Of a stretch of DNA of 64,000 nucleotides, positions 41,328 through 50,408 are shown in pieces (positions within the stretch are counted from its first letter, which is position 1; the number at the start of each line of letters is the position of its first letter). A program made the position numbers and the translations under genes. The notes beneath the pieces are model-generated. The model saw nothing but the letters and a program-made list of their open reading frames with translations, did not search any database and was not told the DNA's origin. Source of the DNA: Gammaproteobacteria bacterium UBA7310 (GTDB lineage: Bacteria > Pseudomonadota > Gammaproteobacteria > Pseudomonadales > Ketobacteraceae); assembly GCA_002471665.1 (NCBI GenBank), contig DKQK01000012.1, positions 10,849-74,848 on the forward strand, in the 5' to 3' direction.

Positions 41328-42236
41328 TCAGTGATCCGCTGTCTGTGCATGGGCCTGCAGCAGCAGGGACAGGGTACGATCAAACAACGCCGGCAGGGTA
41401 GCGCTGTGTTCATCAGCCCCCACGGTGAATGGGAGTACCACCACCGGAATCTGCAGCTTATCTGCCAGCCAACGGGCGGCTTTATCGTTCTGATAGGCCG
41501 ACAGCATGATCAGCTGCGGAGGTTGTTGATACAACGTGTTCAGCAATCGCTTCTGGTCAGCGGCACTGGGGGGAATGCCCGGCTTGGGTTCAATGGTGGC
41601 CACCTGGTTTAGTGCCAGCCAATCGTTAAAGTAAATCCAGTCTTCGTGTTGCACCACCACCCGTGCTCCCTGCAATGGGGTAGCCCTGGATTCCCACTCG
41701 GCCATTCGCCTTTGCCATTCGCTTGCAAAGGCGTCGACTCGATCCCGGTATTGGGGCTCGCCCTCCGGGTCCAGCTCCATGAGGCGTTGGGCCAGGGCCC
41801 GGGCGATGGTAAGCAAGCGTCTTGGATCAAGGTGTACATGTGGGTTGCCGGCGGCGTGCACGTCCCCTTGAGCGCGATCCAGAGTGGTGGGGATGGCCAA
41901 TCTTTCCACCACCATGGCGGCTTCAAAATGACCCGGTTGATTGGTTTGTACCTTGGGGTTGCCCGAGCGTCGTAACAGCAATGGTAGCCAGCCGACTTCC
42001 AGTTCAGCTCCGGTGCATACCACCAGGTCTGCATTGCGCATCCTGGCGATCAACGAGGGCCTGGCTTCAATGTGATGGGGGTCCTGCAGCGCATTGGTTG
42101 CTGCAAACACGCTTACTCTGCTGCCGCCCAGTTGCCTGGTGAGTTCAGCCCACTCAGGCTCGCAGGCAAACACCGCAAGTTCGGCGCGGCACAGTACCGG
42201 GAACAATAGTGCTATCAGGAATGTGAGTGTTTTCAT
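41328..42236 (-). CDS. Periplasmic metal-binding protein (ZnuA-like)
   Basis: 302 residues with a signal peptide (cleavage near Cys-Arg-Ala). It belongs to the cluster 9 (ZnuA/TroA) solute-binding family. Likely metal ligands are the His residues in DPHHIEARPS, NPHVHLDP and QHEDWIYF, with a further Asp/His-containing GADEHS. There is no long His-rich loop. It should deliver zinc (or manganese) to the permease at 40536. SD GGAG precedes the ATG. Confidence 0.87.
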   Translation of the reverse strand: MKTLTFLIALLFPVLCRAELAVFACEPEWAELTRQLGGSRVSVFAATNALQDPHHIEARPSLIARMRNADLVVCTGAELEVGWLPLLLRRSGNPKVQTNQPGHFEAAMVVERLAIPTTLDRAQGDVHAAGNPHVHLDPRRLLTIARALAQRLMELDPEGEPQYRDRVDAFASEWQRRMAEWESRATPLQGARVVVQHEDWIYFNDWLALNQVATIEPKPGIPPSAADQKRLLNTLYQQPPQLIMLSAYQNDKAARWLADKLQIPVVVLPFTVGADEHSATLPALFDRTLSLLLQAHAQTADH

Positions 42237-42246
42237 TTTGCTCTCC

Positions 42247-43485
42247 TTAATAGCGGTGGGCGCCGTGGCTGCCCAGGCTCATGGTATATTGCAACACCCA
42301 GAGATCATCGCGCCCTTCATCCCAATCCCGGTGATTGTATTGCAGACGAATACGGGAGAACTCACTGGGGCTGTAGGCCAGCATGGCACTGTTGCGGGTT
42401 ATGGTTGCATCGCTGCCCAACTCGGTTTCTTCCAGGAACTCCTCCATGTCAATGCCGGCGGCTTCCAGTTCAGTGAAGTCATTGTCCGGTTTCACCTCGT
42501 CATAGCGCAGCCCGGTTTGCCATTGGCGATGAAAGCGATATACCGCCTGCACATAGTAACCGGATTGCTTGCCTTCGTAGTCGGCTATCAGGCTGTTGGT
42601 ATCTTCGATAAAGTTGCTGGTGGCCGACTCTTTACGTTGCAAGTACTCGGCGCTCAGCACCAGCTGCTGGTGCCGGGGCTGTCCTGCGGGCGCCCATTTG
42701 AATACGGCATCCATACCGACGATATCGACGTCGCCGTCTTCCATGATCAGCTCGGCACTGTCTGTACTTTCTTCTTCATGGGCATGTCCTTCGCTGCTGC
42801 GCTCGGCAAAGCGGGTACTGTAAGCGGAAGCACCCAGTTGCCAGCTGGCGGTGGTGCCCAGATCATCCCCCAATTTGATGAACAGGGATTTACCCTCGTT
42901 GCCGTCATTTTCGCCCCCGGGGAAGCGGGCGCCACGGGTCCACTCCACTCCAAGTTCCAGAAAAATTCGGGTGGGTGCCAGCCAGCGGGCCTGCACACCG
43001 TCGTCGTAGAGAGTCTTGCCGAACAGTGCGGTATAGATCAGCGGTGCATCATAGAAGGACCAGGCATGTTCATGCTGGCTGTTGAGATAACCAATACTGG
43101 AGAGGAAGCGCCCGAATTTGACGGTGGCACCGTACCCCAGGCCCAGGGTTTCCAGGTAGGCTTCTTCCAGTTCCACTTCGGTGTCGCCATCGTGTTCGGC
43201 GATGGCGACACTGGCACTCCCGTAAAATTGATCGTCTACGTTAGCGCTCAGGGTCAGCTCCGAATGACCCAGGCTGAATCCTTCGGCGGGCAGTTCTGAT
43301 TCCGGCCCCATCTGGAAGCCGGGCAATTCAAACGTATCGTGATACTGGGCATAGCGGCCATCCAGGATCAGGCTGATGGCGGGGTTGAATTCATTGCCAC
43401 TGACGTAACCGGTTTGGGCGGAAACCAGCGGGCAGGTAAGTACAGGTGCCAATACCAACAGGCAGGCACGACGACAGGTGAGCAT
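42247..43485 (-). CDS. Outer-membrane beta-barrel protein of the metal-uptake operon
   Basis: 412 residues with a signal peptide (cleavage after Val-Ser-Ala). Many amphipathic strands follow, ending in an aromatic C-terminus (Ala-His-Arg-Tyr). An acidic, His-containing loop (EGHAHEEE, about 228-235) is a plausible metal-capture site. There is no TonB box or plug domain, so it is a porin-like channel. Its position 10 bases before the znuA-like gene suggests that it lets zinc cross the outer membrane. SD AGGAG precedes the ATG. Confidence 0.78.
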   Translation of the reverse strand: MLTCRRACLLVLAPVLTCPLVSAQTGYVSGNEFNPAISLILDGRYAQYHDTFELPGFQMGPESELPAEGFSLGHSELTLSANVDDQFYGSASVAIAEHDGDTEVELEEAYLETLGLGYGATVKFGRFLSSIGYLNSQHEHAWSFYDAPLIYTALFGKTLYDDGVQARWLAPTRIFLELGVEWTRGARFPGGENDGNEGKSLFIKLGDDLGTTASWQLGASAYSTRFAERSSEGHAHEEESTDSAELIMEDGDVDIVGMDAVFKWAPAGQPRHQQLVLSAEYLQRKESATSNFIEDTNSLIADYEGKQSGYYVQAVYRFHRQWQTGLRYDEVKPDNDFTELEAAGIDMEEFLEETELGSDATITRNSAMLAYSPSEFSRIRLQYNHRDWDEGRDDLWVLQYTMSLGSHGAHRY

Positions 43486-43538
43486 AATTTACTCCTGATT
43501 AAATATAAGAATGTGGTAGAGAATGTAAGGTGGACTAA

Positions 43539-43823
43539 TCAGGCGTAGGGCGGGGCTCGGGCCAACTGCGGGCGATGGTTGCTGGCAAACCATGGCACCA
43601 GCGCCGGTGGGAAAAACTCCAGAGAGGGGGGAGCAATGGATGGAACGATCTGAAGGGCCGCCACCAGGGCGGGACTGTGGTGTGCCAGTTGCAGGTCATC
43701 ACACAGCTGAGTGCCGTCGTGAAGCCAATGGGTTGCTTCGTGCGCAATGACCTGTAGCTGACTCAACTGGAGCCAGCCCAACAGGATCAGCAGGGCGGAA
43801 TTGCGCAGTAATTTAATCAGCAT
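43539..43823 (-). CDS. Small hypothetical secreted or membrane protein
   Basis: 94 residues. A hydrophobic N-terminal segment (about 8-25) is followed by a His-rich stretch (HEATHWLHDGTQLCDDLQLAHH) and a Pro-rich tail. The His/Cys pattern and the position as first gene of the zinc operon suggest a metal-related role, like other small proteins that precede zinc transporters. The ATG at 43823 is used; a TTG at 43838 is possible. No SD is visible, so the start is uncertain. Confidence 0.6.
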   Translation of the reverse strand: MLIKLLRNSALLILLGWLQLSQLQVIAHEATHWLHDGTQLCDDLQLAHHSPALVAALQIVPSIAPPSLEFFPPALVPWFASNHRPQLARAPPYA

Positions 43824-43900
43824 GCAATACAGTGACAATAACCGGTTGGTGTTTACGAAATTGACGTTATGGTAACGCGGGGCCGTCGCGGCAACAACAC

Positions 43901-44692
43901 TTAAGAATCGCTTTTGTCCAGTTGCCCGGTGGTAGCTGCCTCTGTTTCTTTTGGGCTGCGCTTGATCAGGCGCCCAATCAACAATCCCATCTCAAACAGC
44001 AGCCACATGGGCACTGCCAGCATGGATTGAGAGAACGGATCCGGTGGAGTCAGCAACATGCCGAAAACAAAACAGAAGAGAATCACGTAAGGCCGCTTGG
44101 AGGCCAGATCCTTCACCGTGGTAACCCCGGACAGGATCAACAGCATGGTTGCAATGGGGATTTCAAAGGCCAGGCCGAATGCAAAGAACAGTTTCAGGGC
44201 GATGGTCAGGTACTGGGCGATATCCGGTGTAACGGTGACGTTCTCCGGGCTGGCCATGACAAAGAAATTCATAATCAGGGGGAAGATAACGAAGTGCGCG
44301 AAGGCAATACCGGAGTAGAACAGCAACACGCTGAGCACCAGTAAGGGCAGGGCGAATTTGCGCTCATGGGCATACAGGCCGGGGGCGATGAAACGCCAGA
44401 TCTGCCCCAGAATCACCGGCATGGCCAGAAAGAACGCCACCACCAGCGTTAATTTGAATGGCGCAAAGAAGGTAGAGGTAACGTCGGTGGCGATCATGGT
44501 GGTGCCTTCGGGTAATTGATCCCGAATGGGTTTGGCCACCAGCTCGTAAATGTCGTTGGCGAAGTAAATCAGGCTCATAAACACGATCAGAATAGCCAGC
44601 AGCGATTTCATAACCCGATCCCGCAGTTCGACCAAATGGCCGATCAGGGTCAGGTTGGCTTCCGGTTCTGCACTGGGTTTCTGTCTGCTCAT
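43901..44692 (-). CDS. tatC: Sec-independent translocase subunit TatC
   Basis: 263 residues with six membrane helices. The N-terminal region has LIGHLVELRDRVMKS, the TatC signature for twin-arginine signal recognition, and 'FAFGLAFEIP' follows in a later helix. It forms the receptor complex with TatB and exports folded proteins. The ATG overlaps the tatB stop (ATGA). Last gene of the ubiE-ubiJ-ubiB-hisE-tatABC run. Confidence 0.96.
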   Translation of the reverse strand: MSRQKPSAEPEANLTLIGHLVELRDRVMKSLLAILIVFMSLIYFANDIYELVAKPIRDQLPEGTTMIATDVTSTFFAPFKLTLVVAFFLAMPVILGQIWRFIAPGLYAHERKFALPLLVLSVLLFYSGIAFAHFVIFPLIMNFFVMASPENVTVTPDIAQYLTIALKLFFAFGLAFEIPIATMLLILSGVTTVKDLASKRPYVILFCFVFGMLLTPPDPFSQSMLAVPMWLLFEMGLLIGRLIKRSPKETEAATTGQLDKSDS

Positions 44693-45147
44693 GCTTTGGG
44701 GGATTCTTTGTTGGCCGCAGGTTCAGGGGAAGATTCAGGGGCAGGGTCCGGCATGGGCTCTGCTTCGTTTTCCGGTACAGTGGGATTGTGCCGGGTATCC
44801 GGATCGTCGTCTTCCCGGGCAGGCAGGCTGCCGCCGATACTGTTGTCCATAGGCTGGCTGCTGGTTGCCGGGGTCGGATCCGGATTTTCTACCTGTTGCT
44901 TGAGATCCTGCAACGATTGGCGGGCATCATCCAGGCCGGTTTCCTCCATCTGTTGCTTGAGGCGCTCTTGCATTTCATGCAGGTTCACCTCGCGCTCGAA
45001 CTCTTCCCGCACGCTGGTAACCGCCCGCCGAATTTTACCCAGATAGGCACTGCCCATTCGGACCGCGTGGGGCAGGCGTTCAGGGCCCAACACCAACAGG
45101 CCGACAATACCCAGCAGAACCAGCTCAAAAAAGCCTATGTCGAACAT
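44689..45147 (-). CDS. tatB: Twin-arginine translocase subunit TatB
   Basis: 152 residues. MFDIGFFELVLLGIVGLLVLGPERLP is the TatB N-terminus: a short membrane helix, the hinge with Gly-Pro-Glu-Arg-Leu-Pro and then an amphipathic helix. The Pro/Glu-rich C-terminal tail is flexible. It works with TatC in signal-peptide recognition. SD GAGGA. It lies 19 bases after tatA. Confidence 0.95.
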   Translation of the reverse strand: MFDIGFFELVLLGIVGLLVLGPERLPHAVRMGSAYLGKIRRAVTSVREEFEREVNLHEMQERLKQQMEETGLDDARQSLQDLKQQVENPDPTPATSSQPMDNSIGGSLPAREDDDPDTRHNPTVPENEAEPMPDPAPESSPEPAANKESPKA

Positions 45148-45166
45148 GCGTTTTCCTCAGGGACGA

Positions 45167-45403
45167 TCAGGCCTGGTCTTTCTTTTTCTCAGCGGTTGAG
45201 TCGATGACGTCGCCTTCTTTTTGCTGCTCGTTGAGTTTGGCTTGTTCTTCTTTTTTCTCTTCTTCACTCATGGCTTTTTTGAAGCCCTTGATGGCGCCAC
45301 CCAGGTCACCACCCAGATTGCGCAGTCGCTTGGTGCCGAAGATCAAAAGGATGATCGCCAGGACGATTAACAGTTGCCAGATTCCAATACCACCAAAACC
45401 CAT
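45167..45403 (-). CDS. tatA: Twin-arginine translocase subunit TatA
   Basis: 78 residues: one membrane helix (about 5-22), the hinge FGTKRLRNLGGDLG and an amphipathic helix, then a Lys/Glu-rich tail. It oligomerises to form the passage for folded substrates. SD GGGAG. It lies 15 bases after hisE. Confidence 0.95.
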   Translation of the reverse strand: MGFGGIGIWQLLIVLAIILLIFGTKRLRNLGGDLGGAIKGFKKAMSEEEKKEEQAKLNEQQKEGDVIDSTAEKKKDQA

Positions 45404-45418
45404 TGGGTTACTCCCGTT

Positions 45419-45748
45419 TTATTTGTTTCTGTTCGCTTTTTCCACCAGCCCTGACAAATCAAAGCGGCGTTCCAATTCTTGTAAAACATCAGCCGAGGAC
45501 AGGTCCAGCTTGTGCAGCATCACCAGCGTGTGAAACCAAAGGTCGGCGGTTTCGTAGATGACGTCATCATAGTGTTTGCTGGATTCCGCATCTTTGGCCG
45601 CCAGCAGGGTTTCCGTCGCCTCTTCGCCCACTTTCTCCAGAATCTTGTTCAGGCCCTTGTGGTAGAGGCTGGCCACATAGGAGCTGTCTGCCTGGGCCTG
45701 CTTGCGTTCGGTGAGCACCTTGTCCAGTGCGGCTAATGTGTCATTCAT
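45419..45748 (-). CDS. hisE: Phosphoribosyl-ATP pyrophosphatase
   Basis: 109 residues of the MazG-like HisE family. KVGEEATETLLAAKD (about 38-52) and YETADLWFH (about 66-74) supply the Glu/Asp magnesium ligands. It converts phosphoribosyl-ATP to phosphoribosyl-AMP, the second step of histidine synthesis. HisI is a separate protein not in this window. The hisE-tatABC arrangement is common in Pseudomonas-like bacteria. Confidence 0.94.
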   Translation of the reverse strand: MNDTLAALDKVLTERKQAQADSSYVASLYHKGLNKILEKVGEEATETLLAAKDAESSKHYDDVIYETADLWFHTLVMLHKLDLSSADVLQELERRFDLSGLVEKANRNK

Positions 45749-45811
45749 AAAACATTATATGAGAACAATGTGACAAGCATGCAACTTGTTCCTCATCCTG
45801 GTTAAAAATTA

Positions 45812-47467
45812 TCAGTTATTTCCGTGGCCACGCAAACGGGTCAAAAGCAGGGTTACACCAATGGTGCCGCTGATCCAGGCCCCTGCCGGTATGTGCTGCC
45901 AGTCCGGCAGCCACTGCGGATTCAGGCCCCAACTCACCCCGGCACCTAGCCCAATTAGCCCCAACAGGGTAATGATGCGGTCCCGGCGCAGCTGCCCCAG
46001 GTGCCGTTCTTCCACCTGGCGCAGCAGTTGCTGCTGGTTTTCACTCAGTTTACGCATTTCCTGCAGTGCATCCCATGCCAATTTTGGAATATGGGGGATT
46101 TGTTCAATCAGGGCCGGGGCATTGCGTTTCACGGTCTGCATGATGGCGCTGGGGCCGATTTGGTCACGAATCCATTGTTCCAGCAGGGGGCGGCCGATTT
46201 CCCAGATATCCAGTTCAGGGTACAGTTGGCGGCCCAGGCCTTCCACGTGAATCAGGGTCTTTTCCAACAACACAAACTGCGGTAATGCCTGCATTTCAAA
46301 GCGGCGGGCAGTCTGGAACAGGCGGATCAGCACCGGGCCGAATTCGATTTCGTGCAGGGGCCGTTCCAGCACCGGTTCCAGCACGGTGCGCAGGGCATTC
46401 TGGAACTCGTGGATCTTGGTGTGAGCCGGAACCCAACCCGCTTCCACCAACAGAATGGCAATCTGCTCGTAATCCTTGTCCAGCAGCGCCATCAGCTGCC
46501 GCGCCAGCAGGAAGCGCTCTTCTTTGTTCAGGGTACCGACGATGGCGCAATCCAGTGACAGGTACTGTGGGTTTTGCGGATCGCTCAGATTTACCAGTAC
46601 GTTGCCGGGATGCATGTCAGCGTGGAAAAAGTTATCCCGGAAGACCTGGGTGAAGAAGATCTCCACGCCGATTTCAGACAGGTGTTCCATGCTGACACCG
46701 GCTTTCAGCATGGCTGCAGTGTCGGATACCGGCACCCCATACACCCGTTCCATGGTCAACACCTTGGAGGTGCTCAGATGCCAATGGATTTCAGGCACAT
46801 AGAGCAGCGGGGAGCCTTCGAAGTTGCGCCGGAACTGGGCGCCGTTGGCGGCTTCCTGACCCAGGTCCAGCTCCCCCAGCAGGATGTGGCGATAATCCTT
46901 GACCACCTGTACCGGGTGGAAGCGTTTGGTTTCCGGCGCCAGGTGTTGCAGCCAGCGGGCACCGGTGAGCAGCAGGGCGAGATCTCGCTCCACAATCTTT
47001 TCAATGCCGGGGCGAATCACTTTCACCACGATCTCGCGGCCATCCTTCAAGGTACCGGCATGCACCTGGGCAACGGAGGCCGAGGCCAGGGGGGTGTGGC
47101 TCAGGGAGCCATACAGGTCCCCGACGGAGCCCTTCAGCTCCCGCTCAATGATATTGATGGCTTCCTGTTCGCCAAAGGGGGGCACGTTGTCCTGCAGGTT
47201 GGCCAGATCGGCAATGGCCTCTTCCGGCAGCAGGTCGTGGCGGGTGGAGAGTAACTGGCCGAATTTGATGAAGACCGGGCCCAGTTGTTCCATGGCTTGA
47301 CGTGCCCGCGCCCACGGATGAGCCGCGGTGGATGCCGTCCAGGCGGCCGGGTGCAGCCGGATCAGCCATTTCAGCGGCGTACTGGCGGCGTGGTCGGGCA
47401 GCAGTTCATCCAGGCGGTAGCGGGCCAGCAGGGTGAAGATGGTGAACAGTCGGGCTAGGCGTCTCAA
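45812..47467 (-). CDS. ubiB: Ubiquinone biosynthesis regulatory kinase-like protein UbiB
   Basis: 551 residues of the ABC1/ADCK family. KFGQLLSTRHDL (about 71-82) holds the KxGQ motif, ASASVAQVHAG is the Ala-rich nucleotide loop, HADMHPGN the catalytic loop and LDCAIVGTLNKE the metal-binding Asp. Two C-terminal membrane helices (about 500-545) anchor it. It uses ATP to support the ubiquinone-synthesis complex. The start is TTG, overlapping the ubiJ stop. Confidence 0.95.
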   Translation of the reverse strand: MRRLARLFTIFTLLARYRLDELLPDHAASTPLKWLIRLHPAAWTASTAAHPWARARQAMEQLGPVFIKFGQLLSTRHDLLPEEAIADLANLQDNVPPFGEQEAINIIERELKGSVGDLYGSLSHTPLASASVAQVHAGTLKDGREIVVKVIRPGIEKIVERDLALLLTGARWLQHLAPETKRFHPVQVVKDYRHILLGELDLGQEAANGAQFRRNFEGSPLLYVPEIHWHLSTSKVLTMERVYGVPVSDTAAMLKAGVSMEHLSEIGVEIFFTQVFRDNFFHADMHPGNVLVNLSDPQNPQYLSLDCAIVGTLNKEERFLLARQLMALLDKDYEQIAILLVEAGWVPAHTKIHEFQNALRTVLEPVLERPLHEIEFGPVLIRLFQTARRFEMQALPQFVLLEKTLIHVEGLGRQLYPELDIWEIGRPLLEQWIRDQIGPSAIMQTVKRNAPALIEQIPHIPKLAWDALQEMRKLSENQQQLLRQVEERHLGQLRRDRIITLLGLIGLGAGVSWGLNPQWLPDWQHIPAGAWISGTIGVTLLLTRLRGHGNN

Positions 47468-48126
47468 GATTCAGGCTCGTGGTTTGTGGCAGTGGGGTTC
47501 AGGGATTGATGCAGCCGTTGAATACGGGCCTGCAGGCGATCGGTATCCGCCCGCAGGTCTTCCACATCGCGCTGGAAGCGCTGGAATTTACGGGGGCTCA
47601 ACACCCATTCTTTTTCTTCCGCCAGCAGGTGGCGGGATTGATTGAGTACCGTGCTGGCGGTGGTGCGCAACCAACCGAATCCCACCCGGGCCAGATCGCT
47701 GATCTGGTGTGCCGCCACATCGCCGATCAAGTCCCCGAGAACGCTTTCCAGATCCAGGTCCAGATCACGGATCACCTGCAGAAACTGCTGTGCCAGTTGT
47801 TGATCCCCTTCCACTTCAATGCCCAGTTGCATGAGCTCAGCAGGGCCGATGTCGGGGCTGCCGATTTGACGCAGCAGGGCCACGGCAGGTCCGCGAACGG
47901 TGACGTCTGCGGCGGTTTCCCAGTGGTTCTGAAAGCTGAGGCTGCGCTTGCCCACCACCATTAATAGGGGAAAATGCGGGCGTTGCAGTTCAATGGCCAG
48001 TGATTTCCCTTTCAATTTGGTCAATTGCAGGCGTGTCACCGGCGCGTAGTACAGGGCGCGATTGGCGGCCCGCTCCAATTGTTCGGTGAGAAAGGCCGGA
48101 ATCAGGGACTGGCGGTGGGTATCCAT
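47464..48126 (-). CDS. ubiJ: Ubiquinone biosynthesis accessory factor UbiJ
   Basis: 220 residues with an SCP2-type lipid-binding domain (about 20-125) and a C-terminal helical coiled coil (about 165-210, RDVEDLRADTDRLQARIQRLHQ). It binds ubiquinone intermediates and helps organise the Ubi complex with UbiK. Its ATG shares a base with the ubiE stop (TGATG), so the two are translationally coupled. Confidence 0.92.
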   Translation of the reverse strand: MDTHRQSLIPAFLTEQLERAANRALYYAPVTRLQLTKLKGKSLAIELQRPHFPLLMVVGKRSLSFQNHWETAADVTVRGPAVALLRQIGSPDIGPAELMQLGIEVEGDQQLAQQFLQVIRDLDLDLESVLGDLIGDVAAHQISDLARVGFGWLRTTASTVLNQSRHLLAEEKEWVLSPRKFQRFQRDVEDLRADTDRLQARIQRLHQSLNPTATNHEPES

Positions 48127-48875
48127 CAGTACTTGAAGCCCCGGTGCAGGGCCACCACGCCGCCGGTGAGATTGTGGTAATCCACCCGGTCCAGGCCGGC
48201 CTTGCGCATCATGTGCTTGAGGGTTTTCTGGTCCGGGTGCATGCGGATGGATTCCGCCAGGTAGCGGTAGCTGTCCGCATCGTTGGTGACCAGCTTGCCG
48301 AGCAGGGGCAGCACGCTGAAGGAGTAGCGATCATAGACCTTCTCAAAGCCCGGGTTGGTGGGTTTGGAGAACTCCAGTACCAGCAGACGACCGCCGGGTT
48401 TCAGTACCCGGGTCATGGATTCCAGTGCCTTCTGCTTGTCGGTGACGTTGCGCAGGCCAAAGGCGATGGTGATGCAATCGAAAGTGTTGTCGGCAAAGGG
48501 CAGGCATTCCGCATTGGCCTGGATGTACTCGATGTTGCCGGCGTAGCCGTGATCCAGCAGTTTGTCGCGGCCCACACTGAGCATGGAGGAGTTGATGTCC
48601 GACAGCACCACCTTGCCTTCATCGCCCACAATGCGGGAGAACTTCATGGTGAGATCCCCCGTGCCTCCGGCCAGATCCAGTATGCTTTGCCCGGGGCGGG
48701 CGCCACTCATTTCGATGGTATACCGCTTCCACAGGCGGTGTATCCCCATGGACATCAGATCGTTCATGATGTCGTATTTGGCTGCCACGGAGTGAAACAC
48801 TTCGCCTACATACCTTTGTTTTTTCTCGATCGGGACGTTTTTAAAGCCGAAATGGGTGGTTTTTTCGTTGGACAT
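48126..48875 (-). CDS. ubiE: Ubiquinone/menaquinone C-methyltransferase UbiE
   Basis: 249 residues, class I S-adenosylmethionine methyltransferase. SILDLAGGTGDLT is motif I, SMLSVGRDKL follows, AECLPFADNTFD and 'AFGLRNVTD' are UbiE signatures, and the C-terminus 'HNLTGGVVALHRGFKY' is conserved. It methylates the demethoxy-ubiquinol ring. The start at 48875 has GGAGG; the open frame continues upstream to 49214 but without coding character. Confidence 0.96.
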   Translation of the reverse strand: MSNEKTTHFGFKNVPIEKKQRYVGEVFHSVAAKYDIMNDLMSMGIHRLWKRYTIEMSGARPGQSILDLAGGTGDLTMKFSRIVGDEGKVVLSDINSSMLSVGRDKLLDHGYAGNIEYIQANAECLPFADNTFDCITIAFGLRNVTDKQKALESMTRVLKPGGRLLVLEFSKPTNPGFEKVYDRYSFSVLPLLGKLVTNDADSYRYLAESIRMHPDQKTLKHMMRKAGLDRVDYHNLTGGVVALHRGFKY

Positions 48876-49147
48876 CAGGGGCCTCCAAGTGCGGAGGCTA
48901 TCTTCGCGGATTAGGGCGCCGGAAGCAAGACTGCCGCGCCGCCCGGAGCCGGCCGCACTGGCTGATTTATCAGTAATATGGGCGATTTGGCCCGGGTGAC
49001 GGGGGTGGTTGTTTGAGTCACAAATGGTGACCATTCCGGCGTGGTAAATTACAGTACAATCGGTATATTCGAGCGATGGCATAATAATAACGAGATATCG
49101 ACCAGGCATTGGCTCGATACGGAAACAGCAGATAACGAGTTGGCCGC

Positions 49148-50392
49148 ATGTTGAACGAACTATTTGATACCGTGAACTCCGTGGTAACCGGGGGAGAACG
49201 CTACCTGAGCGCAACGCGGGTGGGGATTGAGATCGAGCAATCCTACCGTGCCTACCGCAATCAGGCCGGGGAGTTGTCTCCCCTGGAGCAGCGCAAGTTG
49301 CTGGCGCAGACCCACCACAAGGGCGCCCGCAAACTCACTCAGCTGTTTCATGATAACGGCGCCATCTGGGTCAAGTTCGGCCAGTTTTTGAGTTCCCGCT
49401 CCGATATTCTGCCCATGCAGTATGTGGCGGAGCTGGAAAAACTGCAGGATGACGCCAAGCCGGTTTCGTTCCGCCGCATCGACGAAGTGCTGACCCGCGA
49501 GTGGGGTTCCGAATGGCGCCAGCAGTTTGCGGAATTCAATGAGCAGGCGGTGGCCGCCGCTTCGGTGGCCCAGGTGCATAAAGCGGTATTGAAGACCGGC
49601 GAGCCGGTGGCGGTGAAGGTGCAACTGCCCCATGCCCGCAAGCTGTTCCGGCAGGATTCCATGGTATTCAAGGCGCTGGGTACGTTTGGTGCGCCGTTGA
49701 TCAGTCAGTTCGATCTTAAGCAGGTGATGGAGCAGATTATTACCATGACCATGCAGGAGCTGGATTTTCTCACCGAAGAATCCAATTTACGCAAATTCTC
49801 CGCCTTGCCCCACGCGGATCTGATCTATGTACCCCGGATGTATGAGCAGCTCAGCACCAGTCGGGTATTGGTAACAGAATGGATTGATGGCATGCGGCTC
49901 ACCGACTATCTCAACCGGCACCCGGCCGGGGCGGAAAATCTGCTGCGCGAGCTGCTCAGTTGTTATGTGCAGCAGATCACCAGTTTTGGTATCTATCATG
50001 CCGATCCCCATCCCGGTAATTTTCTGGTGATGCAGGATGGGCGGGTTGCGGTACTGGATTACGGCGCCATTGGCGAACTGACCCCGGATGAAACCCGGCA
50101 CTATGCCACCTTGTTGCAGGTGCTGTTTGGCCGTATTCAATCGGATCAGCCCCTGGGGGAGCTGTTCCGCAAGGCCGGGTTTGTGGCCAAGGATCAGGCT
50201 GTGTTTGAGGAAGTGGCGGAACTGGTGCTCAAGGAAAACCTGCGCCGGCACGAAGCCACCGACATCCTGGGGATTGCCCTGGATAAGATGCGTGATCTGA
50301 AAGTGACGATTCCGGATTCCTTTGTCTCACTGGCGCGAGTGGTACTGACCTTCGGTGGACTGCTGAAAACCTATAAGATCGCGGTGGACTGA
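49148..50392 (+). CDS. Second ABC1/ADCK (UbiB-family) kinase-like protein
   Basis: 414 residues. KFGQFLSSRSDI (about 76-87, KxGQ), AAASVAQVHKA, AVKVQLP, HADPHPGNF and LDYGAIG supply all ABC1 motifs. It is shorter than UbiB and lacks the two C-terminal membrane helices. It is divergent from ubiE. As UbiB is present 1.7 kb away, this paralogue probably has a separate task, such as lipid or sterol handling, as proposed for other ADCK proteins. That is inference. Confidence 0.88.
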   Translation: MLNELFDTVNSVVTGGERYLSATRVGIEIEQSYRAYRNQAGELSPLEQRKLLAQTHHKGARKLTQLFHDNGAIWVKFGQFLSSRSDILPMQYVAELEKLQDDAKPVSFRRIDEVLTREWGSEWRQQFAEFNEQAVAAASVAQVHKAVLKTGEPVAVKVQLPHARKLFRQDSMVFKALGTFGAPLISQFDLKQVMEQIITMTMQELDFLTEESNLRKFSALPHADLIYVPRMYEQLSTSRVLVTEWIDGMRLTDYLNRHPAGAENLLRELLSCYVQQITSFGIYHADPHPGNFLVMQDGRVAVLDYGAIGELTPDETRHYATLLQVLFGRIQSDQPLGELFRKAGFVAKDQAVFEEVAELVLKENLRRHEATDILGIALDKMRDLKVTIPDSFVSLARVVLTFGGLLKTYKIAVD

Positions 50393-50408
50393 AGCCGGTG
50401 TTGAGGGT

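Noticed and set aside
42094..43299. 401-codon plus-strand frame opposite the outer-membrane protein gene
   Set aside because: The minus-strand gene has an SD, a signal peptide and a barrel pattern; the plus-strand frame has none of these.
43865..43877. CGTTA-TGG-TAACG inverted repeat upstream of the zinc operon as a Zur box
   Set aside because: Arms are only 5 bp and differ from the gammaproteobacterial Zur consensus as I recall it; too weak to annotate.
48876..49214. Upstream extension of ubiE by 113 codons
   Set aside because: The GGAGG SD and conserved start are at 48875; the extension lacks coding character and overlaps the promoter and start of the divergent gene.
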